NCBI GenBank assembly: GCA_934101115.1
Contig: CAKOPW010000027.1
Location: 1-13,899, forward strand
Origin: an uncultured Bacilli bacterium
GTDB lineage: Bacteria > Bacillota_I > Bacilli_A > RF39 > UBA660
Direction: 5' to 3'
Length of the DNA: 13,899 bases
The notes under the pieces were generated by a model, which worked only from the letters and a program-made list of their open reading frames with translations, ran no database searches and was not told where the DNA came from. The position numbers were made by a program, and so were the translations under genes. Numbering within the stretch: position 1 is the stretch's first letter; every line of letters starts with the position of its first letter. Shown piece after piece: positions 4,541-11,308 of the stretch.

Positions 4541-6207
4541 CCCCCGTTTTTGTATTTACATCTATTTCCTTCTTCTTCATCTTCATCCCAATAGCAACCC
4601 GAAGCGCTTTCACACATTGTTTGACTTTCGCGTCTGTTTTCACATTTTGCTTCAGTTGGTGTTGTTACTGATGATGGTGAAGTCAATAAACAACCATCTA
4701 TACAACGGAAATAAGCACTTGAAGTTGAATCATATGCACTACATTTATCTGAGCATAAATCTGTTGTACTTCTATACTTACATCTATTACCTTCTTCTTC
4801 GTCTTCATCCCAATAACATGCATTATTTGGTGCGCTTTCACACATTGTTTGGCTTTCACGTCTATTTTCACATTTTGGATTTGCCCATTCAGTAGGAGTT
4901 GTAACTTCATCTTTTTTAATAGTTGAAGGATCACTTGGATTACAAGAGAATGGTTTTAAAACACATACCTCACATTTCATCGCATCCTCTGGAATAAAAT
5001 TTTTTAAAACCGCGTCAACCAATGTTGGCACAAAAAATATACAAACTCCTATTATTACACGATAAGCTAAATTTTTTAATTGCTTATTTAAAGAATCCGT
5101 TGTTCCGCTTACTACAACATTATATAACTTCAAAGTTCCCCAAATAATTATTATTATAGGAACAAAAACTTTCAATAAAGTTAAAGCATACCCAATCATT
5201 CGTAATACTGATAAAACATTTTTAGTTTCGCAGAAGTTATCGCCAATGTGTTCATCATTACTATTAGAATTATTGCTACCAGCATTTGAACTTCCACTTT
5301 CACTACTATTACTAGAATTGCTACTACTAGGATATGCAGGGTTATCATTAGGTGTCAAAACAAGACTTTTTGCTCCACCACTTGCCTCATCCAATGAATT
5401 ATAAAACATTTTCATTTTTGATGGACACGAATAAACATTCTTACTTTTTTGATCTGAATTTTGTCTAAAAATGTCAGTCAAATCAGCAGCATACAAAACA
5501 AGGCTGTATGACTTACCATTAACACTTATTAAATGTGAATAATTGCCAGAAACATATGACTGACAAGAAGAATCAATATTTTTTGAATCAGCTGCTGCAC
5601 ACACCAATTTGCTTCCATCCGACTTCATTTTGAAACTAGTATATAAAGTTACCTTATCTGTCCCATCACTACTAGATGCTGTTAAGGTATAAGGACAATC
5701 AGTTGTTACAGTTAAAGAGCTTGAAGCAGAACCTTTACTTCCGCTAAGTTTTCCTTCAGCAGTATATTTTGTAAACCCTGTACCACCCTTATCCGAAAAA
5801 GAGAAAGAATAAGTATTAAAATATGGACCCTCTTCAACATAAGAATTGATAACCGGACAGTCAGTATTTAAATCAGAACTAGACATTGATGTCTGAAAAG
5901 ATTCAACAGTTAAAGAGTTTACACTAAATAAATTAGTTTTTTCAGAAAAATATGTATCACCCTTACGATAAAATATTGGAGTTTCTTTAAGTTTGTAAGC
6001 ACTTGTTGAAGCCCAATCAGTTGAATCTTTTTTGTACAATATGTCTGAAGTTCCATCTGTATTAACGACAGCCTTTATATAAAAGAAACTCGTATCATCA
6101 AATTGCACGTCATACGAACAGCTATATTTTTCCTCCGCATATACACCAGCAGAAAAAGCTAACACACTTACAAATATTAATAATATATAAGAAAACATCT
6201 TTTTCAT
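4537..6207 (-). CDS. Secreted protein with VirB2/T4SS-pilin-like membrane module and Cys/acidic repeats
   Basis: A 556-aa envelope protein in frame 0. ATG 6207 is chosen because AGGTGA sits 5 nt upstream; a GTG at 6216 lies inside that ribosome binding site. Residues 1-24 form a signal peptide (MKKMFSYILL, cleavage after VYA). A large Ser/Thr-rich ectodomain with paired cysteines follows, then a Ser/Asn low-complexity linker (about 295-322). Next are two hydrophobic helices (about 335-405; MIGYALTLLKVFVPIIIII and AYRVIIGVCIFFVPTLVDAV) split by a short polar loop. This layout (G-Y..T..K...PI, then R...G..IFF.PT) resembles the TrbC/VirB2 T4SS-pilin fold of Gram-positive bacteria. The C-terminus carries two KCENRRESQTMCESA...CYWDEDEEEGNRCKY repeats. 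Frame 0 stops just after GGG GGG; the tail continues in -1. It has its own promoter. No other secretion-system genes are visible. Function unknown; the pilin-like label is structural inference. Confidence 0.75.
   Translation of the reverse strand: MKKMFSYILLIFVSVLAFSAGVYAEEKYSCSYDVQFDDTSFFYIKAVVNTDGTSDILYKKDSTDWASTSAYKLKETPIFYRKGDTYFSEKTNLFSVNSLTVESFQTSMSSSDLNTDCPVINSYVEEGPYFNTYSFSFSDKGGTGFTKYTAEGKLSGSKGSASSSLTVTTDCPYTLTASSSDGTDKVTLYTSFKMKSDGSKLVCAAADSKNIDSSCQSYVSGNYSHLISVNGKSYSLVLYAADLTDIFRQNSDQKSKNVYSCPSKMKMFYNSLDEASGGAKSLVLTPNDNPAYPSSSNSSNSSESGSSNAGSNNSNSNDEHIGDNFCETKNVLSVLRMIGYALTLLKVFVPIIIIIWGTLKLYNVVVSGTTDSLNKQLKNLAYRVIIGVCIFFVPTLVDAVLKNFIPEDAMKCEVCVLKPFSCNPSDPSTIKKDEVTTPTEWANPKCENRRESQTMCESAPNNACYWDEDEEEGNRCKYRSTTDLCSDKCSAYDSTSSAYFRCIDGCLLTSPSSVTTPTEAKCENRRESQTMCESASGCYWDEDEEEGNRCKYKNGG
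4540..4545 (-). repeat. G6 homopolymer at the frame break
   Basis: Six consecutive Gs on the minus strand (AAC GGG GGG TAA in frame 0) occur exactly where coding potential passes to the -1 frame. One extra G, or a one-base backward slip on the second GGG, would join the frames. Confidence 0.9.
4552..4647 (-). repeat. Cys/acidic repeat, copy 2
   Basis: Encodes 32 residues: KCENRRESQTMCESA, then SG, then CYWDEDEEEGNRCKY. It is the second of two copies, with four cysteines around a DEDEEEG acidic cluster that could bind a divalent metal. It lies directly before the G6 tract. Confidence 0.9.
4774..4875 (-). repeat. Cys/acidic repeat, copy 1
   Basis: Encodes 34 residues: KCENRRESQTMCESA, then PNNA, then CYWDEDEEEGNRCKY. 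The 30 aligned residues are identical to copy 2, while nine codons differ synonymously. The copies are separated by a Cys-containing spacer (DLCSDKCSAYD, FRCIDGCLL). Confidence 0.9.
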
Positions 6208-6230
6208 TAATCTCACCTAATTTCACATAA

Positions 6231-6260
6231 ATTATATCAAATATATCTATATATAATCAA
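6231..6260 (-). promoter_or_regulatory. Promoter of the 4388-6207 gene
   Basis: Minus-strand TTGATT (6255-6260), an 18-bp spacer and the extended -10 TGATATAAT (6231-6239). The start is expected near 6224, giving a leader of about 17 nt that holds the AGGTGA ribosome binding site. The -35 box lies within the end of ylxM. No terminator separates ylxM from this gene, so read-through is also possible. Confidence 0.7.
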
Positions 6261-6525
6261 TTATTTTGTCAACATCGTTTTTTAATATATCTATTATTTT
6301 CTCTTTATTTTCAAACAAATGCAACTTAGATTCATAGTATTCAAGTTTTTTTTCTACTTCAATCAAAGTTTTACTAACCGCGTTTTTAGTTACTTTATAC
6401 TCCTCAGCAATCTCATCTTGAGTTAAATTATCAAAGTAATAACTTGTAAAATAAGCATTTTGAATATCAGTAAGTAAGCATCCATAATAATCAAACAAAC
6501 AACTTAAATAAATTCCCTTTTCCAT
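6247..6525 (-). CDS. ylxM: YlxM/p13-like (UPF0122) helix-turn-helix protein of the SRP operon
   Basis: A 92-aa cytosolic protein of the YlxM/p13 family, known from ftsY-ylxM-ffh operons and thought to act with the signal recognition particle (in streptococci it affects the SRP GTPases). The sequence resembles sigma-factor region 4: a helix beginning LFDYYGCLLTDIQ, a segment AYFTSYYFDNLTQDEIAEEY, then the recognition-type helix KVTKNAVSKTLIEVEKKLEYYE. The C-terminus is charged and helical. The start overlaps the ftsY stop in a TAATG junction, indicating translational coupling. The expected ffh does not follow; the next gene is the unrelated secreted protein. Family assignment rests on this pattern plus context and is strong. 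A direct transcriptional role is not established. Confidence 0.88.
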   Translation of the reverse strand: MEKGIYLSCLFDYYGCLLTDIQNAYFTSYYFDNLTQDEIAEEYKVTKNAVSKTLIEVEKKLEYYESKLHLFENKEKIIDILKNDVDKIIDYI

Positions 6526-7508
6526 TACATCAAATCCTTAAATAAACCATAAATATAATCTTCAATATCAAAAGGTTTTAAATCATCCATTCCTTCACCC
6601 AATCCAATAAATTTAACTGGTAAAGAAACAGAATCTTTTATTGCTAAAACAATTCCACCTTTAGCTGTTCCATCAAGTTTAGTTAAAACAATTCCAGTAA
6701 TATTAGTAATACTTTTAAAACTCTCAGCTTGACTTATTCCATTTTGACCAGTTGTAGCATCAATTACAAGCAAAGTCTCATGAGGTGCACCTTCAATATG
6801 TCTACCAATTACTTTATTTATTTTTTCAAGTTCATTCATCAAATTAACTTTATTTTGAAGTCTACCAGCTGTATCAATTAAAACAATATCAACATCTTCT
6901 TCTTTAGCTTTTAAAAGGCCATCAAATATTACACCAGCTGGATCAATATTTTCTTTTCCATAAAAACTTGCACCAGTTCTATCTGCCCAAAGCTTAAGTT
7001 GAGGTACTGCACCAGCTCTAAAAGTATCTCCAGCAATTAACATAACTTTTTTACCTTCACTGATGTATTTATGAGCAAGTTTCCCAATAGTTGTAGTTTT
7101 ACCTACTCCATTTACACCAACCATAAGAATAACTGTTGGACCTGACTCATTATAATGAATTTTATCCGACAAAGATTCACCATTTACATATATCATAAAT
7201 AATTCATCAACAATTACTTCATTTAAATATTTAGTATCAATAATATTTTCACTTTTAACTCTTTTTCTTAACAAATCCATAAATTTATCAACTGTATTTA
7301 CACCGATATCAGCTTTAATTAAAATTCGTTCAAGTTCTTCATAATATTCTTCATTTACCTTCGTAAATTTTTTACCCAATAAAGACAGAGAAGAAACAAA
7401 ACTCTCTCTTGTTTTTTCTAAACCTTTATCATACTTTTCTTGAACTATTTCTTCTTTTAGATCTTCTTTTTTGCTAAATTTATCTTTTAGTTTACTAAAT
7501 AATCCCAT
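6525..7508 (-). CDS. ftsY: Signal recognition particle receptor FtsY
   Basis: SRP receptor GTPase that docks SRP-ribosome-nascent chain complexes at the membrane and passes them to SecYEG. At 327 aa it has only a short charged N-terminal region (about 30 residues), as in Gram-positive FtsY, before the helical N domain (ESFVSSLSLLGKKF) and the G domain. GTPase motifs in order: GVNGVGKTTTIGKLA (G1), DTFRAGAVPQL (G2), DTAGRLQNK (G3), TKLDGTAKGG (G4) and the closing GLGEGMDDLKPFD, diagnostic of FtsY rather than Ffh. There is no Met-rich M domain. The ATG follows GGAGGTTAGGAAGT, a ribosome binding site that overlaps the upstream TAG stop. It is coupled to ylxM by a 1-nt overlap. All key residues are intact. 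Confidence 0.97.
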   Translation of the reverse strand: MGLFSKLKDKFSKKEDLKEEIVQEKYDKGLEKTRESFVSSLSLLGKKFTKVNEEYYEELERILIKADIGVNTVDKFMDLLRKRVKSENIIDTKYLNEVIVDELFMIYVNGESLSDKIHYNESGPTVILMVGVNGVGKTTTIGKLAHKYISEGKKVMLIAGDTFRAGAVPQLKLWADRTGASFYGKENIDPAGVIFDGLLKAKEEDVDIVLIDTAGRLQNKVNLMNELEKINKVIGRHIEGAPHETLLVIDATTGQNGISQAESFKSITNITGIVLTKLDGTAKGGIVLAIKDSVSLPVKFIGLGEGMDDLKPFDIEDYIYGLFKDLM

Positions 7509-7513
7509 ACTTC

Positions 7514-9451
7514 CTAACCTCCTAACACTTTTCTATAATAATCTTTTGATATTAAAAGTTTACTCATTTGAAATTTAGTTTTAACTATTTCATTTATTTT
7601 ATCAACATATCCATCTTCAATATCACTGGTAAAAGCCTCAAACTTTTTATCAGGATAATTATATCTACCTTTAGAAGTTATCCATGATTTATTATTAAAT
7701 ATCACTAAATCATCACTTTCACTGAATATATCTCTTCCAATTAAAAGTCTTGAATCATAACTTACTCCAAACATATTTAAAAGTGTTGGTAGTAAATCTA
7801 AACTTGATGTATATTTATCAACTTCAATATCTTGATACTCAGGGTTATATATAATCAAATTATTTTTATATAAATCAAAATTATCATCTTTCATCCAATC
7901 AACATAACTTCTGATATCATCATTTGAAAGTCCATAAGGATAGTGATCTGCTGATATTACAATAACTGTGTCATCTAGCAATCCATCACGTTCCAAATCT
8001 GACATAAGAATTTCTAGTGATTTATCAAATTCAATTTGAGATGCAATATAAGCTTTAATACTATTATTAGCTTTTACATCTTTTACTAAATCTTTATTTT
8101 TTAAAGACATTGCATTTCCACCCGAAAAATTATACTCCAAGTGACCTGATATACTCATATAATAAGCTACAAATCTTTCATCTTTAGAATAAATTCCATA
8201 ACTTGAATTCACAACATCAATATCACTTGTTGGCCATGAATCTTTAATTCCGCTTAAAGCATATTTATATCCCTTTTTATATCTATCATATCCATAATAT
8301 GTGTATCCTAAATTAGGTATTGTCTTATCACGATTATAATAAGTATAAGTCCAACCATGAAATGCATATCTATTATACCCATAGTTTGCCATCATTAATC
8401 CCATATTATAAGGAAGATATACATCTTCAGTTGATTTCATTGAGCAAGTGGAAACTCCAGGAAGAATAGATAATTGATTAATAAATTCTCCATCTGATGT
8501 TGAACAATTATAAATCGGTTGATAATAATTATTAAATTTAAAACCGTGATTTACAAGTTTATATAAAGTTGGTGTTAAGTTTTCATCTACTGCTATTGGA
8601 TAAAAGCCTTCAGCAACAATAAATATCAAATTTTTACCAGCAAATATTCCTGTATACTTGTTTTTATTGCTTGGTTCACTGTTTTCAAAATAAGTATGCA
8701 TGCTTTTTACAGTTTCATCTGTTTCGTTTTCCTTTAAAGCTGTAAAATCAATATCAGTAATATTATAATCTGTTCCTTCTTCTTTAGTATATTCTCTTTT
8801 TACTACTTCTATATTTTCAACAAAATTAGCATTAGTTTTAATTGCATCACTAATTATAGCTGTATTTACTCCAAAAGCATTTGTTGTTTCAAGTAAATCA
8901 TTAGTTTTAAATAAAAGATTGCTTGCATCTAACGTATTGATTTTTAAAGATAAAGATGTAATACATAATGATAAAAATGAAAATAATAACAAAAATGAAT
9001 ATTTATAATCAACTTTATTATGCTTTATAAAATGTTTTTTTTCTAAAATCATTAAAGCAATAAATGAAATAAAATAAATCAATATCACCAAAATATTTTT
9101 CCATACATGAATAAGTATTGAAGAAAAGAATTCCATTACTTGTCCACCATATGAAAGAGCACTTAAACCACAAATGGTTTTATAAAAGGAAAAATAAACA
9201 GTTTCAGCAGTAAACACAAAGAGCAAAATACCCCAAACAATAATGCTGATTACTTTATTCACCTTTGTATTTTTAAATAAACTCAAAATCACAGATAAAA
9301 TCAAAGATATTGGTAAAGTAAATAATATAGTATAAAAAATATTATATATATTTGGAGACATTAAAAACATCTTGAATGTAAGTTCAAGAACAATTAAATA
9401 AATAAAATTAACAATCCACATTTTTTTATAATTATACATATATATACACAT
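7514..9451 (-). CDS. LtaS-like sulfatase-fold phosphoglycerol/phosphoethanolamine transferase
   Basis: A 645-aa membrane enzyme of the alkaline phosphatase/sulfatase superfamily with lipoteichoic acid synthase architecture. Five N-terminal membrane segments (about residues 8-175) are followed by a linker helix and an extracellular catalytic domain (about 265-620). Conserved points match LtaS: VAEGF (metal Glu), NCSTSDGEF with the expected catalytic Thr, FHGWTYTYYNRD (substrate-binding His region), SISGHLEY (His) and VVISADHYP (metal Asp-His). LtaS-type enzymes polymerise glycerol phosphate from phosphatidylglycerol; relatives transfer phosphoethanolamine or phosphoglycerol to glycans, so the exact product is open. 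Start uncertain: ATG 9451 and ATG 9439 both have weak GGA-type ribosome binding sites. The gene ends 5 nt before ftsY and shares its ribosome-binding region. A 43-nt gap with a possible TATAAT (9463-9468) precedes it, so part of its expression may start here. Confidence 0.88.
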   Translation of the reverse strand: MCIYMYNYKKMWIVNFIYLIVLELTFKMFLMSPNIYNIFYTILFTLPISLILSVILSLFKNTKVNKVISIIVWGILLFVFTAETVYFSFYKTICGLSALSYGGQVMEFFSSILIHVWKNILVILIYFISFIALMILEKKHFIKHNKVDYKYSFLLLFSFLSLCITSLSLKINTLDASNLLFKTNDLLETTNAFGVNTAIISDAIKTNANFVENIEVVKREYTKEEGTDYNITDIDFTALKENETDETVKSMHTYFENSEPSNKNKYTGIFAGKNLIFIVAEGFYPIAVDENLTPTLYKLVNHGFKFNNYYQPIYNCSTSDGEFINQLSILPGVSTCSMKSTEDVYLPYNMGLMMANYGYNRYAFHGWTYTYYNRDKTIPNLGYTYYGYDRYKKGYKYALSGIKDSWPTSDIDVVNSSYGIYSKDERFVAYYMSISGHLEYNFSGGNAMSLKNKDLVKDVKANNSIKAYIASQIEFDKSLEILMSDLERDGLLDDTVIVISADHYPYGLSNDDIRSYVDWMKDDNFDLYKNNLIIYNPEYQDIEVDKYTSSLDLLPTLLNMFGVSYDSRLLIGRDIFSESDDLVIFNNKSWITSKGRYNYPDKKFEAFTSDIEDGYVDKINEIVKTKFQMSKLLISKDYYRKVLGG

Positions 9452-9462
9452 CCATAATCCAT

Positions 9463-9468
9463 ATTATA
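9463..9468 (-). promoter_or_regulatory. Possible internal -10 box before the LtaS-like gene
   Basis: Minus-strand TATAAT stands in the only sizeable gap (43 nt) of the murG-ylxM cluster. No good -35 box is visible at 16-18 bp. If real, the start near 9456 would favour ATG 9439 as the start codon. Chance occurrence is likely in such AT-rich DNA. Confidence 0.3.
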
Positions 9469-9494
9469 AACTAAATAGTATCAAATTAAAATAA

Positions 9495-9956
9495 TTATTC
9501 ACAGTCTTTTCCACTTAAAGTTGCATCATATCCTGTTGTAACTAAATACCCATTTTCTTCAGTTACTGATAAAGTAAGATTTAAATTACATTCAACTTTT
9601 GGAGAAGAATCATCAAGTTTCGATTTTTGATATTTTTCACATAATTTAGAAGTACATGCATCATCATAATATCCTTCATCAATTAACGTAGTCAATGAAA
9701 CAGTTATTCCTGAATTAGCAGCAGCATATTTTTTAAATTCATAACCACTATAACCATTATAACTTTTTATACCATTATCTAAATCAGTAATATACATTTT
9801 TCCAGCATCTTTTATTGTATTTTTTTCATAATCACTTAATATATCTCTTGATTTATAAAAAGCACTTAAAAGATTAGGAACAACAAATACAATTACTACT
9901 CCCAAAATACTGATTACAGCCAATACTTCAACTAATGTAAAACCATTCTTTTTCAT
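9495..9956 (-). CDS. Type IV prepilin / pseudopilin (ComGC-like N-terminus)
   Basis: A 153-aa class III signal-peptide protein. KKNGFTLVEVLAVISIL at the N-terminus is the classic prepilin methylation site: a short positive leader, cleavage after Gly by a PilD/ComC-type peptidase, Phe at +1 and Glu at +5. It is followed by the hydrophobic helix that packs pilus cores (to about residue 30). The C-terminal globular part contains four Cys (DACTSKLCEKY, VECNL, KDCE), able to form two disulfides. Pseudopilins of this kind build competence pili or type II secretion-like fibres. No ATPase, platform protein or prepilin peptidase gene is in the window, so it is an orphan minor pilin here. The ribosome binding site AGGAAGG with 6-nt spacing is good; its 5' end overlaps the queH stop. 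ComGC itself is usually shorter, so I give no symbol. Confidence 0.9.
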   Translation of the reverse strand: MKKNGFTLVEVLAVISILGVVIVFVVPNLLSAFYKSRDILSDYEKNTIKDAGKMYITDLDNGIKSYNGYSGYEFKKYAAANSGITVSLTTLIDEGYYDDACTSKLCEKYQKSKLDDSSPKVECNLNLTLSVTEENGYLVTTGYDATLSGKDCE

Positions 9957-9967
9957 AAAATACCTTC

Positions 9968-10567
9968 CTATTCTTCTTCGTTATCACTTTTGCTATATAG
10001 ACAGCCACAGTAGTTTTGACGATATAGATCAAACTCTTTTGAAAGTTCAATACTCCTTTTATATCCTTCGCGTTTTTTAAAGTCAGCAACTAAGAACTTA
10101 ACTCCAACTTTTTCTCCTATTTCAATTCCTAGTTTATTAATAAGTTCACTGTTTTTATGAGGAGAAACAGTTAAGGTAGTTGTAAAATAATCAAAGCCGT
10201 TTTCTTTAGCACGTTTTGCTGTTTCTTTAAGTCTTAAACTGAAACATACAGTACATCTTTTTCCACCTTCAGGTTCATCTTTTAACTCTTTGGTTAATAA
10301 TCTAAAAGTTTCATTATCATAATCACAATCCATATATTTGATATTTAATCTTTTAAGAACACTTTTTTGAGTTTCTTTTCTTTTATTGTACTCTTCAATT
10401 GGTTCAATATTCGGATTATAATATAAAACAGTTATATCAAAATAATCCTTAAGTCGTTCAATACAAGCAGTTGAACAAGGACCACAACAACTATGCATAA
10501 GAATTGTTTTTTTACCATCTAATTTGCTTATTTCTTCCATCATTAAAGCATCATAATTAATCTTCAT
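9968..10567 (-). CDS. queH: Epoxyqueuosine reductase QueH
   Basis: QueH (DUF208 family) carries out the last step of queuosine synthesis, reducing epoxyqueuosine to queuosine at the wobble base of GUN-anticodon tRNAs. It is a non-orthologous replacement of the cobalamin-dependent QueG. The 199-aa protein has the characteristic cysteines: MHSCCGPCSTAC near the N-terminus (C27, C28, C31, C35), CTVC (C105, C108) and CGC near the C-terminus (C187, C189). These supply the iron-sulfur cluster and redox cysteines. YYNPNIEP, SLRLKETA and TTTLTVSPHKN are typical of the family. Its ATG overlaps the divIB stop in a TAATG junction. No other queuosine genes are adjacent, so the cell may make the precursor elsewhere or salvage it. 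Confident. Confidence 0.94.
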   Translation of the reverse strand: MKINYDALMMEEISKLDGKKTILMHSCCGPCSTACIERLKDYFDITVLYYNPNIEPIEEYNKRKETQKSVLKRLNIKYMDCDYDNETFRLLTKELKDEPEGGKRCTVCFSLRLKETAKRAKENGFDYFTTTLTVSPHKNSELINKLGIEIGEKVGVKFLVADFKKREGYKRSIELSKEFDLYRQNYCGCLYSKSDNEEE

Positions 10568-11298
10568 TATTCATCACCAAACTTCTTAAATGAATGTCTC
10601 GTTTCATCACCATCTAAATATAAAGTCCCTTTATCTTTTAACTTTTCAGTTGCAATAATATCCAAATAAGAATCAAGTAGATTAACTTTAAGTAAGGTTA
10701 TATACACAAGATTTTTATCAGTCATAGAAAGCAAGAATCTTTTATCATCAATAACTTGATTTTTACTATTATAAGAAGGTGCATACTCAATTTCATTTAC
10801 CATCAATCTAACTCCTTCTTTTACAGTTGCAAACTTAGAAGCAAAACTTGTACGTATCTCTTCAGTTGTGCTATTTAAAAGAACAGGAAGTCCTAAATAT
10901 TTTCCATCATTTGGAATCATTTTACCATTAGATAAACAAACTTCATCAGTACTTTTATTAATAAATACCGGTATATTTTCTTCGACTTTGATATAGATTG
11001 TAAAATCAAAGCCATGTTTTAATGTAACTTTATTAATCAAAGGATTTTCTTTTAAAAGTTTATTAACTTTTTTATTTGTAATAGACACGTATGAAGGATA
11101 ATCATCTAAGTTAGCACCTCTTAAAATATCCATATCACTTACATATCTATTTCCACTTATTTCAATATGTCTAATAGGTTCTTTATACAAATAAATTATA
11201 AAACAAACAAGAATATATAAAACTAAAACAACTACAAGCAATCTTGCAAAATTAATACGTTTTTTCTTAACAATTTTAGTTTTTACATTCTCGCTCAT
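10567..11298 (-). CDS. divIB: Cell division protein DivIB/FtsQ
   Basis: A bitopic divisome protein that forms a subcomplex with DivIC/FtsB and FtsL and helps activate septal peptidoglycan synthesis. The 243-aa protein has a short basic cytoplasmic tail (VKTKIVKKKRINFAR), one membrane helix (about residues 18-39, LLVVVLVLYILVCFIIYLY), then the POTRA domain (from HIEISGNRYVSDMDILRGA through INKVTLKHGFDFTIYIKVEE). A beta domain follows, with LNSTTEEIRTSF and GTLYLDGDE. It follows murG by 10 nt with an ideal AGGAGG ribosome binding site that overlaps the murG stop, as in dcw clusters, though no ftsA/ftsZ or mur ligase is nearby. FtsQ-type domain order is clear. The symbol follows Gram-positive usage. 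Confidence 0.92.
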   Translation of the reverse strand: MSENVKTKIVKKKRINFARLLVVVLVLYILVCFIIYLYKEPIRHIEISGNRYVSDMDILRGANLDDYPSYVSITNKKVNKLLKENPLINKVTLKHGFDFTIYIKVEENIPVFINKSTDEVCLSNGKMIPNDGKYLGLPVLLNSTTEEIRTSFASKFATVKEGVRLMVNEIEYAPSYNSKNQVIDDKRFLLSMTDKNLVYITLLKVNLLDSYLDIIATEKLKDKGTLYLDGDETRHSFKKFGDE

Positions 11299-11308
11299 TT
11301 TTATCCTC

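Noticed and set aside
4617..4934. Open frames on both strands across the Cys/acidic repeats
   Set aside because: They are out-of-frame shadows of the 4537-6207 gene. The synonymous pattern between the two repeats fixes the real frame.
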